DNA of 64,000 nucleotides from RYN-230 sp963717125 (GCA_963717125.1 CAVQVG010000015.1:558001-622000), one strand, 5' to 3'; counted from the stretch's first letter, positions 1 to 9,627 are shown. Notes: a model not told the origin generated them from the sequence alone. A program made the numbers and translations.

Positions 1-123
1 AGTCCAGGGCGCTCTTTTCAGGCAAACTACAGGTCGCCGCTGATCCCAGACGAAAGCCTGAGGCTGGCCATTCCGGCCCACGTCCGCGGACATCGCACGG
101 GCGGGGCCTGGGATCATGAACGG

Positions 124-648
124 GTGAGTGTGACCCGCCTGATCACCCCGGACGATGCCCCGGCCCTGGCCAAGCTGGTCCGGGCCAACCGCGACTTCCT
201 CGCGCCCTGGGAACCGGCCCACGGCGAGGGCTACTTCACCGAGGCCGGGCAGCTCGCGGACATCCGGAGCGCGCTCATCCAGTACCGGCAGGGCGTCAAG
301 CTTCCGCACGTCATCCTGGCCAAGTCCGGCGCGGTAGCCGGCCGCATCAACCTGAACGCCATCGTGCGGGGCGCGTTCCAGTCCGGCAGCCTGGGCTACT
401 GGGTGAGCGCGGCGGAAAATGGGCGCGGGCTGGCCACCGCGGCGGTGCGGGAGATGGTCCAGCTGGCGTTCGGCCACCTCGACCTGCACCGGGTCGAGGC
501 CGGCACGCTGCGGCACAACGTCGGGTCGCAGCGGGTGCTGGAGCGCAACGGGTTCGTCCAGTTCGGCCTGGCGCCCAGCTACCTCAAGATCGCCGGCCGC
601 TGGCAGGACCACGTTCTCTTCCAGCGGCTGAATCCTGGGCCCGGCTGA
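124..648 (+). CDS. GNAT family N-acetyltransferase (RimJ/RimL type)
   Basis: This 174-residue protein has the layout of RimJ/RimL-like acetyltransferases, which move an acetyl group from acetyl-CoA to an amine, often a protein N-terminus. Visible signs are the acetyl-CoA loop NGRGLATAAV near residue 100, the HRVEAGTLRHNVGSQRVLER stretch near residues 124-143 and the NGF that follows it, which together form the usual C-terminal signature. The start is GTG; a second GTG two codons on is possible. Its stop overlaps the next start by one base (TGATG), so the two genes are probably translationally coupled. The substrate cannot be read from the sequence. Confidence 0.85.
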   Translation: MSVTRLITPDDAPALAKLVRANRDFLAPWEPAHGEGYFTEAGQLADIRSALIQYRQGVKLPHVILAKSGAVAGRINLNAIVRGAFQSGSLGYWVSAAENGRGLATAAVREMVQLAFGHLDLHRVEAGTLRHNVGSQRVLERNGFVQFGLAPSYLKIAGRWQDHVLFQRLNPGPG

Positions 649-1808
649 TGGCTCATGCGCTCACCGCACGGTGCGTCCGGGGCCTGGAATGGATCCTGGC
701 CGACGAGATCGCTGACGGCCGCGGCGCGACTGGCCTGCGGCTGGCCCAGCGCCAGGTCAGCTTCGCTGTGCCCCGGCTGTCCCCGGAGCTGCTGACGCTG
801 CGCACGGCCGACGACCTGTTCCTGGACGTGGGCACGGCGGCCGGGGTCGAGCGCACCCGGGCGGCGCTGCCCGTGCTGGCCGCGCGGCTCGGCGAGCTCG
901 ACCTGGCCGGCCCGCTGGCCGCGCTGCAGGACATCCGCGAGCTCCCGGACAAGCTCACGTTCGACGTCGTGGCCAGCCTCTCCGGGCAGCGGACATACAA
1001 CCGCTACGCGGTCGAGGACACGGCGGGCGCCACGCTCGGCCCGGCGCTCAGCGCGCGCTACGTGTCGCGTTCGGCCGGGCCGGCTGACTGGCCCGCGGGC
1101 GGCACCGACCTCACCGTCCGGCTGTTCCTGCACGGCACCGAGGCGCAGGTGACCCTGCGGGCCGGCCAGCGGCCGCTGCACCGCCGCGGCTGGAAGGTGC
1201 GCACCGGGCCGGGCACCCTGCACCCGCCGGTGGCGGCCGCGCTGGCCCGGATCGCCCGGCACCCGGCTGGCGGCCTGATCGCCGATCCGTTCTGCGGCGA
1301 CGGCACGATTCCGGTCGAGGTCGCCCTGGCCGACCCCGCCGCCCGGGTCCTCGCCGCGGACCTCGACGCGGGCCGGCTGGACAACGCCCGGGCCAACGCG
1401 GCCCAGGCCGGCGTCCCGGTGCGGTTCATCCGCGCGGATGCGGCTGGCCCGCTCGCCGGGTCGGGCCGCCTGGACCAGGTCGTCACGAACCCGCCGTGGA
1501 ACCGCGCGGTCGGCGCGGCCGGCCGGGTCGCCGGGGGCCTGGCGCCGTTCTGGCAGCAACTGCCCGCCGCGTTCGGCCCGCGCGGCCGGGTCACGGTCAT
1601 CGCGGACGCGGGGCTCGGCATCGCGGCCGGCCTGCGCGGGCACGGCTACGACATCAGCCTGGCCCAGGGCATCCGGCTGGCTGGGCGGCTGTCCGAGATC
1701 GTGGTCGCGACTCCGCCCGCTGTCGATCCGCTACCGCTCGACCCGGCTCTTACCGGCTGGCGGCAGCGGGCCATCGGCGACAGCATCGTGTCGGCCGAGG
1801 GATTCTGA
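648..1808 (+). CDS. THUMP-like class I SAM-dependent RNA methyltransferase
   Basis: This 386-residue protein looks like the UPF0020/Trm14-RlmL group that methylates guanine N2 in tRNA or rRNA. The N-terminal half (about 1-190) resembles a degenerate THUMP RNA-binding region. The C-terminal half is a Rossmann methyltransferase: DPFCGDGTIPVE near residues 212-223 is the SAM-binding motif I, and TNPPWN near 282-287 is the catalytic N-P-P motif IV typical of N-methylation of exocyclic amines. It starts with ATG inside the stop of the acetyltransferase gene. It converges on the next gene with only a 4-base gap. The exact RNA target is unknown. Confidence 0.8.
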   Translation: MAHALTARCVRGLEWILADEIADGRGATGLRLAQRQVSFAVPRLSPELLTLRTADDLFLDVGTAAGVERTRAALPVLAARLGELDLAGPLAALQDIRELPDKLTFDVVASLSGQRTYNRYAVEDTAGATLGPALSARYVSRSAGPADWPAGGTDLTVRLFLHGTEAQVTLRAGQRPLHRRGWKVRTGPGTLHPPVAAALARIARHPAGGLIADPFCGDGTIPVEVALADPAARVLAADLDAGRLDNARANAAQAGVPVRFIRADAAGPLAGSGRLDQVVTNPPWNRAVGAAGRVAGGLAPFWQQLPAAFGPRGRVTVIADAGLGIAAGLRGHGYDISLAQGIRLAGRLSEIVVATPPAVDPLPLDPALTGWRQRAIGDSIVSAEGF

Positions 1809-1812
1809 GCCG

Positions 1813-2067
1813 CTACTGTGGCCCGGCGGGCTCGGTGAGCTGGTGGCTGTCCGCGGCGGTCAGCGTGCACCCGTAGATCTTTTTCAGCTCCGCGATGACG
1901 CGCAGCGTGTCCTCGTCGAACGGCGGCTGCCCCTCGAACGCGTGCAGCACGACCCCTTCCAGCAGATCACCGAGCGACATGTCGAGGTACTCGGCCAGGC
2001 CTTTGAGCACCTTCAGCAGGCTGCGCTCTATCCGGACACCGGTCTGCACCCGGTCAACTGTTATCAC
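1813..2067 (-). CDS. small conserved actinobacterial protein, RHH-like
   Basis: An 84-residue protein of a type common in actinomycetes. It begins with ITVDRVQTGVRIERSLLKVL, then LAEYLDMSLGDLLEG and a short acidic tail. The pattern of a short strand followed by two helices is compatible with a ribbon-helix-helix-like fold, but I see no diagnostic motif and assign no function. It is transcribed alone, toward the methyltransferase gene, with a 4-base gap. An AT-richer promoter-like stretch lies just upstream at about 2070-2090. Confidence 0.65.
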   Translation of the reverse strand: MITVDRVQTGVRIERSLLKVLKGLAEYLDMSLGDLLEGVVLHAFEGQPPFDEDTLRVIAELKKIYGCTLTAADSHQLTEPAGPQ

Positions 2068-2128
2068 GCCACTACGGTAGCTAGGTACCAGAAGGCGCGT
2101 CGAGTAGCCGGGTCAGCGTGGCCGCGGG

Positions 2129-3328
2129 TTACCGGGCGGCCAGGTCCTGGCGATGCGCCCAGGCGGCCACGTCACCGCCCCCGATGGCCGTCGCGAGCAG
2201 GTCGGGGAACGCGTCCGGCGTGCACGCGAAGGCCGGCACGCCCAGCTCCGCCAGCGCCGCCGCATTGTCCTTGTCGAAGGCCGGCGCCCCGTCATCGCAC
2301 AGCGCCAGCAGCACCACCACCTGCACCCCGGCTGCCTTGAGCGCGGCCATCCGGGCCAGCATCTGCTCACCGGCGCCGCCTTCGAACAGGTCGGAGATGA
2401 GCACGAAGATCGAGTCACGGGGCCGGGTGATGAGTGTCTGGCTGTACGCGATGGCCTGGTTGATATCGGTGCCGCCGCCGAGCTGCACGCCGAACAGGAT
2501 GTCCACCGGGTCGGACAGCTGGCTGGTCAGGTCGACCACGGACGTGTCGAACACGACCAGGGACGTCTTGAGCGCCCGGATCGAGGCCAGCACGGCGCCG
2601 AACACCGACGCGTACACCACCGAGGACGCCATCGACCCGGACTGGTCGATGGCCAGCACCACCTCGCGGGCCACCGCCTGCTGCCGCCGCCCGTAGCCGA
2701 CCAGCCGCTCGGGCACCACGGTGCGGTGTTCCGGCAGGTAACGGGACAGGTTGGCGGCGATCGTGCGGTTCCAGTCGATGTCCCGCGGCTTCGGCCGCCG
2801 GGACCGCGCGGCCCGGTTCAGCGCACCGGTCACGGCGGCGCGGGTGCGGGTCGCCAGCCGCCGCTGCACCTCGGCCACCACCCCGGCCACCACGTGCCGC
2901 GCGGTCGCCTTGGTCGTCTCCGGCATGACCCTGGTCAGGCTGAGCAGGGTGCCGATCAGGTGCACGTCCGGCTGGATCGACTCCAGCAGTTCCGGTTCGA
3001 GCAGCAACTGCCGGAGGTTGAGCCGGTCGATCGCGTCCCGCTGCATCACCTGCACCACCGTGGCCGGGAAGTAGCTGCGGATGTCCCCCAGCCAGCGGGC
3101 CACCGCCGGAGCCGACGCGCCGAGCCCGGCGGAGCGGGCGCCGCGCTGACCCGGCCCGGGCCCCGCGCCAGACCCCGGGCCGGCGTCGTACAGCGCGGCC
3201 AGCGCGGCGTCGATCGCCTGGTCGGCCTGGCCTAGCTGGGCGCCGAGGCCAGGCCCGGCCGGTCCGCCCAGCAGCAGCCGCCAGCGGCGCAGCCGCTCGT
3301 CCTCGGGCACCCGCCCAGCCCCGTTCAC
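2129..3328 (-). CDS. VWA domain protein of the MoxR/SWIM cluster (YehP-like)
   Basis: A 399-residue protein with a C-terminal von Willebrand A domain from about residue 220. The metal-ion-dependent adhesion site is visible as DQSGSM, with a second Asp/Ser/Thr set in GGGTDIN and SDLF. VWA proteins of this class act as adaptor partners for MoxR AAA+ ATPases, linking ATP hydrolysis to remodelling of a target. The N-terminal 200 residues are helical and Arg-rich with no motif I know. It is the last gene of a five-gene operon; its GTG start overlaps the stop of the DUF5682-like gene by 4 bases (GTGA). Confidence 0.85.
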   Translation of the reverse strand: MNGAGRVPEDERLRRWRLLLGGPAGPGLGAQLGQADQAIDAALAALYDAGPGSGAGPGPGQRGARSAGLGASAPAVARWLGDIRSYFPATVVQVMQRDAIDRLNLRQLLLEPELLESIQPDVHLIGTLLSLTRVMPETTKATARHVVAGVVAEVQRRLATRTRAAVTGALNRAARSRRPKPRDIDWNRTIAANLSRYLPEHRTVVPERLVGYGRRQQAVAREVVLAIDQSGSMASSVVYASVFGAVLASIRALKTSLVVFDTSVVDLTSQLSDPVDILFGVQLGGGTDINQAIAYSQTLITRPRDSIFVLISDLFEGGAGEQMLARMAALKAAGVQVVVLLALCDDGAPAFDKDNAAALAELGVPAFACTPDAFPDLLATAIGGGDVAAWAHRQDLAAR

Positions 3329-5646
3329 CGGGCACCGCCGAGGATGGCGGCCACCGTGCGCAACGGGCCCGCGGCCCGCGCGGCGTCGACGGGCTCCGCG
3401 GCACTGTCCCGGGCCGGCGCGCCACCGGTGAGCTGCCGCACCGCCTGGCCGATGTTGGCCCGTTCCGGTGCGGCGAACCCGCCGAAGGTGCGCCGCAGCA
3501 GCGGCAGCACGTCGGTGAAGTCCTGGTCGGCCAGGCTGGCCAGCCAGTCGTCGAGGATGCTGAGCAGGTCACGGTCGTGCACCAGCAGCAGCCCGCTGCC
3601 GGACAGGAACCCGTCCGCCCAGGCCGCCTTGCCGGCCGCGGACACCCCGATGGACAGGTGGGCGGCGAACCGGCGGGCCGATTCCGCTGAGGACAGCACG
3701 CCCGCGTCGGTGAGCAGCCGGACCGCCCGGCCGACCAGCAGGCCGTGCACATCCGGCCGGCCGGCCAGCAGACCGAGCGCGGCCAGCCACCGGTCCCGGG
3801 TGTCGCGGCCCCGCTCATCCTGGGCGTGCAGGCTCAGCGCGGCCTGCATCCCGTCGAGCGCGGCGCGCAGCCCGGCGGCCGCGTCGTCGGCCAGGCGGCT
3901 GACCGCGGCGGGCAGGCCGGCGCACACCCGGGCGGTGAGCGCGGCCACCACCGCGGCCAGCGCGGCGGTGTCGGTGCCGCGCACGTCGCCGTAGCGGACC
4001 GCGCGCACCAGCGCGGGCACCGCGGTCATCAGCCGGGCCACGTCCGCGTCGCGGGCTGCTTTCGCATCGAGCGCGCGCAGCACCGGCTCCAGCGCGTCCG
4101 GCAGATCAGCCAGCAGAACGCCCTCCACCGCCGCACTGACCCGGGCCACGTCCCCGGCCGTCTGGGCGGCATCGATGATCTTCGCCGTCGCGGCCGCGGC
4201 CACCGTGGTGCCCCACGGGGCGGCGTCGATGACCGCCACCACCAGCTCCGGCCGCCAGCGCAGCGCCCATGTCTCGCGGAACGTGCCGGTGGCGCGGACC
4301 TGGTCCTCCGCGGCCGTGCCCCAGCCGATGCCGAGCACGGTAAGCCGGTGCAGCAGCACCGACCGGGCCCGGCCGGCCGGTGTGCGCAGGTCCAGCGTGA
4401 GCGCCTGCTCCAGCGGGTCCAGTTTCAGCCGTGCCGCCCGGGCCTGGGCGCGCAGGTCCGCTTCGAGCGGCACGGCGGGCGCCGCGTCCGGCACCGCCCC
4501 GAGCAGTTCGCCCACCACCAGATCGCGGGTGACGAACCCGGTCGCGTGCTCGTCACCGTCGCACAGCACGGCTTCGGTGGCCTCGCTGACCTCAGCCAGG
4601 CCGGCCAGCGGGCGGCCGCGCAGCGCGGCCAGGGCGTCCGCCAGCCGGGCCGCCTCGATGATGTGCGCGGAGGACACCGGCAGGTCGTGCGCCCGGAGCA
4701 CGCCAGCCACCCGGGTCAGCCAGCGGACCACGGTGTGCTCGCGCGTGGTGAACAGGTGGTGGTACCACCCCGGCGAGGTGATGCCGGCGCCGTAGCCGGA
4801 CGCGGCGGCCAGCCGGGAATGCGTCCACGGCACCCAGGCCAGCGCCGTTTTCCGCTTCGGCAGGCCGCGCAGCACGGCCGCGTCGGCGGTGGCGGGCGGG
4901 AGCTTGCCGGCCAGCGCCGGCGCGTGCCAGGCCCCGCAGATCACGGCGACCGGCCCGTCATGGCCGGCCCGGGCCGTGTCCTTCAGCGCGGCCCGCAGCA
5001 CCTGACGCATGTACGCCTCGCGGCGCTGCTCGTGCCACCGCTCGTCCGGTGGAACCGGGGACGCGGCGCGCACCTGGGCCATGGCCTCGGTCAGCGCGGC
5101 GAACGGGGACTGCCCGTCCAGCCGGGACTCGATCAGGTCATCCCACCACCGCTCCGGGTCGTCGTATCCGGCCGCGGCGGCCAGCAGGGCGACCGGGTCC
5201 TGCTCGGGCCCGGCCACCTGCTCGGCCTCACCCGCCTGTTCGGGCTCACCGCCCTGTTCGGGCTCAGCCGCCTGCCCGGGGCCGTAATCGGCGGGCCGGG
5301 CGCGGCCGCGGCTGGCCAGCAGCACCGACGCCGGCAGGTCGCAGAACCGGGCCGGCACCTGATGCGCGGCCGCCCACAGCAGGGCCTGCCACTCCGGCGA
5401 GAACACCGCGTACGGCCAGAACGCGGACACCCGCGGCGCGTCCGGGGCGTAGGCCAGCAGCGCCACCGGCGGGGCCATCCCCGGGTCCGCGGCCAGCGGC
5501 AGCACCGGCGCCGCGTCGGCCGGTCCCTCGATCAGCACCATGGCCGGCTGGAGCCGGTCCAGTTCGGCCAGCACGGAGCGGGCCGAGCCCGGCCCGTGAT
5601 GCCGGATCCCGAGCACCGCCACCCGGCTGCCGGGTGCTGCGGTCAC
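3325..5646 (-). CDS. DUF5682-like protein of the MoxR/SWIM cluster (YehM-like)
   Basis: A large cytoplasmic protein of 773 residues. The N-terminus VAVLGIRHHGPGSARSVLAE followed by LIEGPADAAP matches what I know of the DUF5682 family, which is found beside MoxR ATPases; biochemical function is unknown. Around residues 120-150 there is a low-complexity stretch of repeated E-P/A-E-Q units, probably a flexible linker grown by short repeats. The C-terminal two thirds is Ala/Leu-rich and helical. GTG start, 4-base overlap with the MoxR stop. Family assignment rests on the N-terminal pattern and the gene order. Confidence 0.75.
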   Translation of the reverse strand: MTAAPGSRVAVLGIRHHGPGSARSVLAELDRLQPAMVLIEGPADAAPVLPLAADPGMAPPVALLAYAPDAPRVSAFWPYAVFSPEWQALLWAAAHQVPARFCDLPASVLLASRGRARPADYGPGQAAEPEQGGEPEQAGEAEQVAGPEQDPVALLAAAAGYDDPERWWDDLIESRLDGQSPFAALTEAMAQVRAASPVPPDERWHEQRREAYMRQVLRAALKDTARAGHDGPVAVICGAWHAPALAGKLPPATADAAVLRGLPKRKTALAWVPWTHSRLAAASGYGAGITSPGWYHHLFTTREHTVVRWLTRVAGVLRAHDLPVSSAHIIEAARLADALAALRGRPLAGLAEVSEATEAVLCDGDEHATGFVTRDLVVGELLGAVPDAAPAVPLEADLRAQARAARLKLDPLEQALTLDLRTPAGRARSVLLHRLTVLGIGWGTAAEDQVRATGTFRETWALRWRPELVVAVIDAAPWGTTVAAAATAKIIDAAQTAGDVARVSAAVEGVLLADLPDALEPVLRALDAKAARDADVARLMTAVPALVRAVRYGDVRGTDTAALAAVVAALTARVCAGLPAAVSRLADDAAAGLRAALDGMQAALSLHAQDERGRDTRDRWLAALGLLAGRPDVHGLLVGRAVRLLTDAGVLSSAESARRFAAHLSIGVSAAGKAAWADGFLSGSGLLLVHDRDLLSILDDWLASLADQDFTDVLPLLRRTFGGFAAPERANIGQAVRQLTGGAPARDSAAEPVDAARAAGPLRTVAAILGGAR

Positions 5647-6737
5647 CCGCTGACCTCGCGGCAGGCTCGGTAGAAGTCCGCCCAGCCCGGCCGCTCCCGG
5701 ACCACGGCCTCCAGGTACTCGCCCCAGACCGCGCGGTCGGTGACCGGGTCCTTGATCACCGTCCCGGTGATGCCGGCCGCCACGTCGGCCGGCCGGAGCA
5801 CCCCGTCGCCGAAGTGCGCGGCCAGCGCGATGCCGCTGGTCACCACTGAGATCGCCTCGGCCGGCGACATGGTCCCGGTCGGGGATTTCAGCGTGGTCCG
5901 CCGGTCGGCGGTCATCCCCGAGCGCAGCTCGCGGAACACGGTCACCACCCGGCGGATCTCGTCCACCACGGACGGCACCTCAGGCAGTTCCAGCGCCTGG
6001 CCGAGCTCCGCCACCCGCCGCGCGACGATGTCCACCTCCTCGTCCTCGCTGGCCGGCAGCGGCAGCACCACCGTGTTGAACCGGCGGCGCAGCGCCGAGG
6101 ACAGCTCGTTGACGCCCCGGTCCCGGTCGTTGGCCGTGGCGATGACCGAGAAGCCCTTGGCCGCCTGCACCTCGATGCCCAGTTCCGGGACCGGCAGGGT
6201 CTTCTCGGACAGGATCGTGATCAGCGCGTCCTGCACGTCGGACGGGATGCGGGTGAGTTCCTCCACCCGGGCGATCCGGCCCTCGGCCATCGCGGTCAGC
6301 ACCGGCGAGGGCACCATCGCGGCCTGGCTCGGCCCCTCGGCCAGCAGCCGCGCGTAGTTCCAGCCGTACCGGATCGCCTCCTCGGCCGTGCCCGAGGTGC
6401 CCTGCACCAGCAAGCCGGAGTCACCGGAGATGGCCGCGGCGAGATGCTCGGACACCCACGTCTTGGCCGTGCCGGGCACGCCGAGCAGCAGCAGGGCCCG
6501 GTCGGTGGCCAGGGTGGCCACGGCCACCTCGACCAGGCGCCGCGGTCCGATGTACTTGGGCGTGATCGCGGTGCCGTCGGGCAGCGTGCCGCCCAGCAGG
6601 TAGGTCACCACCGCCTGCGGTGACATCCGCCAGGACGGTGGGCGGGGCCGGTCGTCGGCGGCGCTCAGCGCGGCGAGCTCCGCCGCGTAGACCTGCTCGG
6701 CGTGCGGGCGCAGCAGCGGCTTGCCAGTAGTCGTCAA
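5643..6737 (-). CDS. MoxR-family AAA+ ATPase (YehL-like)
   Basis: A 364-residue AAA+ ATPase. Walker A is GVPGTAKT near residue 87, and the sensor 1 region is FSVIATANDRDRGVNE. The segment TRIPSDVQDALITILSEKTL is the typical MoxR lid preceding it, and LRRRFN supplies the arginine finger. MoxR proteins act as chaperone-like remodellers together with VWA partners, and here the VWA gene is two genes downstream. The TTG start overlaps the stop of the upstream DUF5691-like gene (TTGA). No signal or membrane segment is visible, so it is cytoplasmic. Confidence 0.9.
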   Translation of the reverse strand: MTTTGKPLLRPHAEQVYAAELAALSAADDRPRPPSWRMSPQAVVTYLLGGTLPDGTAITPKYIGPRRLVEVAVATLATDRALLLLGVPGTAKTWVSEHLAAAISGDSGLLVQGTSGTAEEAIRYGWNYARLLAEGPSQAAMVPSPVLTAMAEGRIARVEELTRIPSDVQDALITILSEKTLPVPELGIEVQAAKGFSVIATANDRDRGVNELSSALRRRFNTVVLPLPASEDEEVDIVARRVAELGQALELPEVPSVVDEIRRVVTVFRELRSGMTADRRTTLKSPTGTMSPAEAISVVTSGIALAAHFGDGVLRPADVAAGITGTVIKDPVTDRAVWGEYLEAVVRERPGWADFYRACREVSG

Positions 6738-8317
6738 CGGATCTCCTCCAGGAAGGCGCGCCGCAGCGCGATCGTGCCGGCGATACGGTGCAGCACCACT
6801 GGCCAGGGCGGGGGGCAGCGGTCGGTTTCAGCCAGCCGGTTCAGCGCGGCGGCGTAGTCGAACCCGCCGGTGGCGGGCAGGTTGCGGGCCGCCGTAGCGG
6901 CCAGATCGCCGGCCCAGCGCGACCCGGCCCAGGAGGACTGCGCGCCCGGCGATCCGGGCGCCGGGGCGGCCGCCGTGCGCAGCACGGACACCACCACCTC
7001 GGCCAGCGACGCCGGCCACGGGCCCGGGCAGGCCGCCAGCTCGGCCAGCGCCGCCGGGGTGACGGAGGTGCGGGACAACAGGGCCGCTACCCGGGCCGCC
7101 CGGGCGGCTGGCGGCAGCACCGCGGCCAGCTGATCGTCGCCTGGCCAGGCGGCGGGCGGGCGGCCGCTGGCCCGGAGCGCCTGGGGGTGCCGGGGGCCCG
7201 ACGCCAGCAACGCGGCCGCCCAGTCCGGGCTGGCCTGGCGGGCCGCGGCCAGCCGCCAGCCCGCGTGCACGTGCCCGGCCAGGTCGCCGGATACCGGTAG
7301 GGCCACGATCTCAGCCGCGCCCAGCCCGAACCGGCCGGACCACTGGCCGAGCGGAACCGCCGCGATCAGCTCGGTGAGCTGCCACGCGGCGACGCTGATG
7401 CCCGGTGGCGGCGGCTGGCCGCCGATGCCGTCCCGCGCCGCGACCGGGTCCAGGCCGCTGGGCAGGCTGGCCACCAGCGTGGGCCGCGGCGCGGCGCCCG
7501 CCAGCCGGAGCAGCGGAACGGCCCGCGCCGTCGCGCGGCGGCACCACGCCGATTCGGGCAGCCGGGCCAGCAGCCGCACCGCGGCCGCGCGCACCGCGCC
7601 CTTGCGGTCATCCAGCGCCGCGTCAAGGAACTCCTCGTCGGCGCCGGACAGCCCACGGGCCAGCGCCAGCAGCAGTTCGGCCCGGTCGTCGCCGGTTTCG
7701 CTGGCCCAGCCCGCCGCGAGCAGCTCCCGGGCCGCGGCCGGGTCGGCGTGCCGCAGCGCGGCCAGGTAGCCGATCCGCTCGGCTCGATTGCCGGCCTGCC
7801 ACACATCCGGCCGGGCGGCCGTGTCCGGCGCCGCCGCCCCGGCCGCGACCCGCTGCCAGTCAGCCCGGTGCCCGGCCAGCCACCGGCCGCGGCCGCCCAG
7901 CACACCACCCACCGCCGGGCGCAGCGCCCGGTCCCGGACGGCCGCGTCGAGCAGCGCCGGCAGCATCGGGGCAGGCGCCCGGTAGCCAGCCGCGCCGGCC
8001 GCGGTGAGCAGGTCGGCCAGCAGCCCGGGATCCGCCTCGCGGGCCCGGCCGAGCAGAATGGCCGCCCGCGCCGGCAGTTCCGCCGCGGTGTCCGCGGTGG
8101 CCGGCTCGGGGCCGCTGACCCCCGCCTCCGCCCGCCTCCCGGACCGGCGTGCCACGGTCAGCAGCACCGCCGCGTCCAGCACGCTGGCCGCCGGGTCGCC
8201 GGCCAGCACGCCCGCATGCTCCGCGGCCGGGCCAGCCAGGCTGGTCACCGGCACCGGGCGGCGACCTACGCCGACCGTGGCCGCCGCGACCAGGTCGGCA
8301 TAACTCACGCCGGTCAC
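6734..8317 (-). CDS. DUF5691-like HEAT-rich protein of the MoxR/SWIM cluster
   Basis: About 527 residues, Ala/Leu/Arg-rich and helical, with HEAT-like spacing in its centre (for example RKGAVRAAAVRLLARLPE), suggesting a scaffold. The beginning TGVSYADLVAAATVGVGRRP resembles the DUF5691 family, which I know only as a neighbour of MoxR and SWIM genes. An open frame extends further upstream, but the GTG at 8317 gives a 4-base GTGA overlap with the preceding SWIM gene, the same junction used throughout this operon, so I prefer it. Function unknown; probably a subunit of the same complex. Confidence 0.75.
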   Translation of the reverse strand: MTGVSYADLVAAATVGVGRRPVPVTSLAGPAAEHAGVLAGDPAASVLDAAVLLTVARRSGRRAEAGVSGPEPATADTAAELPARAAILLGRAREADPGLLADLLTAAGAAGYRAPAPMLPALLDAAVRDRALRPAVGGVLGGRGRWLAGHRADWQRVAAGAAAPDTAARPDVWQAGNRAERIGYLAALRHADPAAARELLAAGWASETGDDRAELLLALARGLSGADEEFLDAALDDRKGAVRAAAVRLLARLPESAWCRRATARAVPLLRLAGAAPRPTLVASLPSGLDPVAARDGIGGQPPPPGISVAAWQLTELIAAVPLGQWSGRFGLGAAEIVALPVSGDLAGHVHAGWRLAAARQASPDWAAALLASGPRHPQALRASGRPPAAWPGDDQLAAVLPPAARAARVAALLSRTSVTPAALAELAACPGPWPASLAEVVVSVLRTAAAPAPGSPGAQSSWAGSRWAGDLAATAARNLPATGGFDYAAALNRLAETDRCPPPWPVVLHRIAGTIALRRAFLEEIR

Positions 8318-9627
8318 AGCCGCACCGCCTGTCGGCCATGCCACACGGTCAATGCGCACAGCCCGTCCGGGCCGTACTCCCCAGCCACGCACACCGGATG
8401 ACCACCCGAGACAGCCAGCAGCGGCCACTGCGGTTCCGGCCCGAGCAGCGGCAGCGCCAGCCCGGCCGCGTCAACCAGATGCCAGCCCGGCTCGCCCGGC
8501 ACCGGCACCCCGGTCAGCAGCACCGGCCATTCGGTCAGCCACGGATCCTGCTCCAGCCCGGCCGACCAGGCGCTCAGCAGGCCAGCGACGTCGCCGGCAC
8601 CGGCTGGCCGGCCCGCTGCCGCCGCCGGGCTGCCGTACCGGGTCCCGGTGACCGCCCGCAGGGCCGGCTCCCCTGGGTAGAAGTGCAGGTCAGCCTCGAG
8701 TTCCAGGCCGGGGATGAGGGCGGCCTCGATGCTGCCGGCGAAGTTCCCGGCCGGTGCGAACGACAGCAGCAGCGCGAACCGCCCGGTGTGCTGGCCGCGC
8801 AGCCAGACCCGGCGCGCCGGGATCGAGCCGTCTAGCACGTCGCGGACCGCGAGCACCTGCCAGACGTCGGTCACCGGGGGTGTGGCCAGCACGTCCTCCC
8901 GGCTCGTGGTGTAGCCGACCCTGGACCGGACCACGGCGGCCAACGGCCGGGGCAGCGTGCCGAGCTGCTCGTGCGCCCGGGCCAGCAGGTGCAGCAGCCC
9001 ATACTCGGCGAGCAGCCGGCCGGGCCAGCCGTCCCCGGACATCGGTATCGAGGACAGCCGGCGCAACGCGCCGGCCACCCCGGGCGCCTGGGCGTCCACC
9101 ATCCGGGCGGCGATCGCCTCCGCGTGCCCGTACCCGGCCGCCCGGGCCGCCGTCAGCCCGGCCCGGACCTGGTCACCAAGCCACACCTGCAAGTCGGCCA
9201 GGCCCGCGGCGACGCGCTGGGCCCGCTGCTCGGCCCGGCGCGCCGCCGCGGCCGGGTCCTTCGGTTGCCCGTCCGTGGCCGCCCGGGCCGCGGTCCGGGC
9301 CTGCCGGCTGGCCTGCCACGCGGTGGCGTAACCGGCCGCCTCGCCCTGCTCCGGCACGGCGCCGCCGGCCCAGGCCAGCAGCAGCGCGAGCGCGTGCTTG
9401 CAGGGAAACTTCCGGGACGGGCAGGAGCACCGGTAGGCCGGGCCGGTCAGGTCGACGACGGTCTGGTAGGGCTGCTGGCCGGACCCGGCGCACAGTCCCC
9501 AGACCAGGTCACCAGCGGTCCCGGCGTCGCTCCAGCACACGGGCCGGGCCAGGCCCGCCGCGGCCCGCCGCGAGGCGGTATCCGGGGCGAGGGCCAGCAC
9601 GTCGCTGGCCGTCCATCGCGCGGCCAC
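8314..9627 (-). CDS. SWIM zinc finger protein (YehQ-like), first gene of the MoxR cluster
   Basis: A 437-residue protein carrying a SWIM-type zinc-binding motif near residues 68-85: CSCPSRKFPCKHALALLL, i.e. CxC...CxH. SWIM domains bind DNA, RNA or protein. The rest is Ala-rich with no known enzymatic motif. It begins the operon (GTG start) and is followed by the DUF5691-like, MoxR, DUF5682-like and VWA genes with 4-base overlaps. The same set of families appears in E. coli as yehQ, yehL, yehM and yehP. The role of the set is not established. Confidence 0.85.
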   Translation of the reverse strand: MAARWTASDVLALAPDTASRRAAAGLARPVCWSDAGTAGDLVWGLCAGSGQQPYQTVVDLTGPAYRCSCPSRKFPCKHALALLLAWAGGAVPEQGEAAGYATAWQASRQARTAARAATDGQPKDPAAAARRAEQRAQRVAAGLADLQVWLGDQVRAGLTAARAAGYGHAEAIAARMVDAQAPGVAGALRRLSSIPMSGDGWPGRLLAEYGLLHLLARAHEQLGTLPRPLAAVVRSRVGYTTSREDVLATPPVTDVWQVLAVRDVLDGSIPARRVWLRGQHTGRFALLLSFAPAGNFAGSIEAALIPGLELEADLHFYPGEPALRAVTGTRYGSPAAAAGRPAGAGDVAGLLSAWSAGLEQDPWLTEWPVLLTGVPVPGEPGWHLVDAAGLALPLLGPEPQWPLLAVSGGHPVCVAGEYGPDGLCALTVWHGRQAVRL

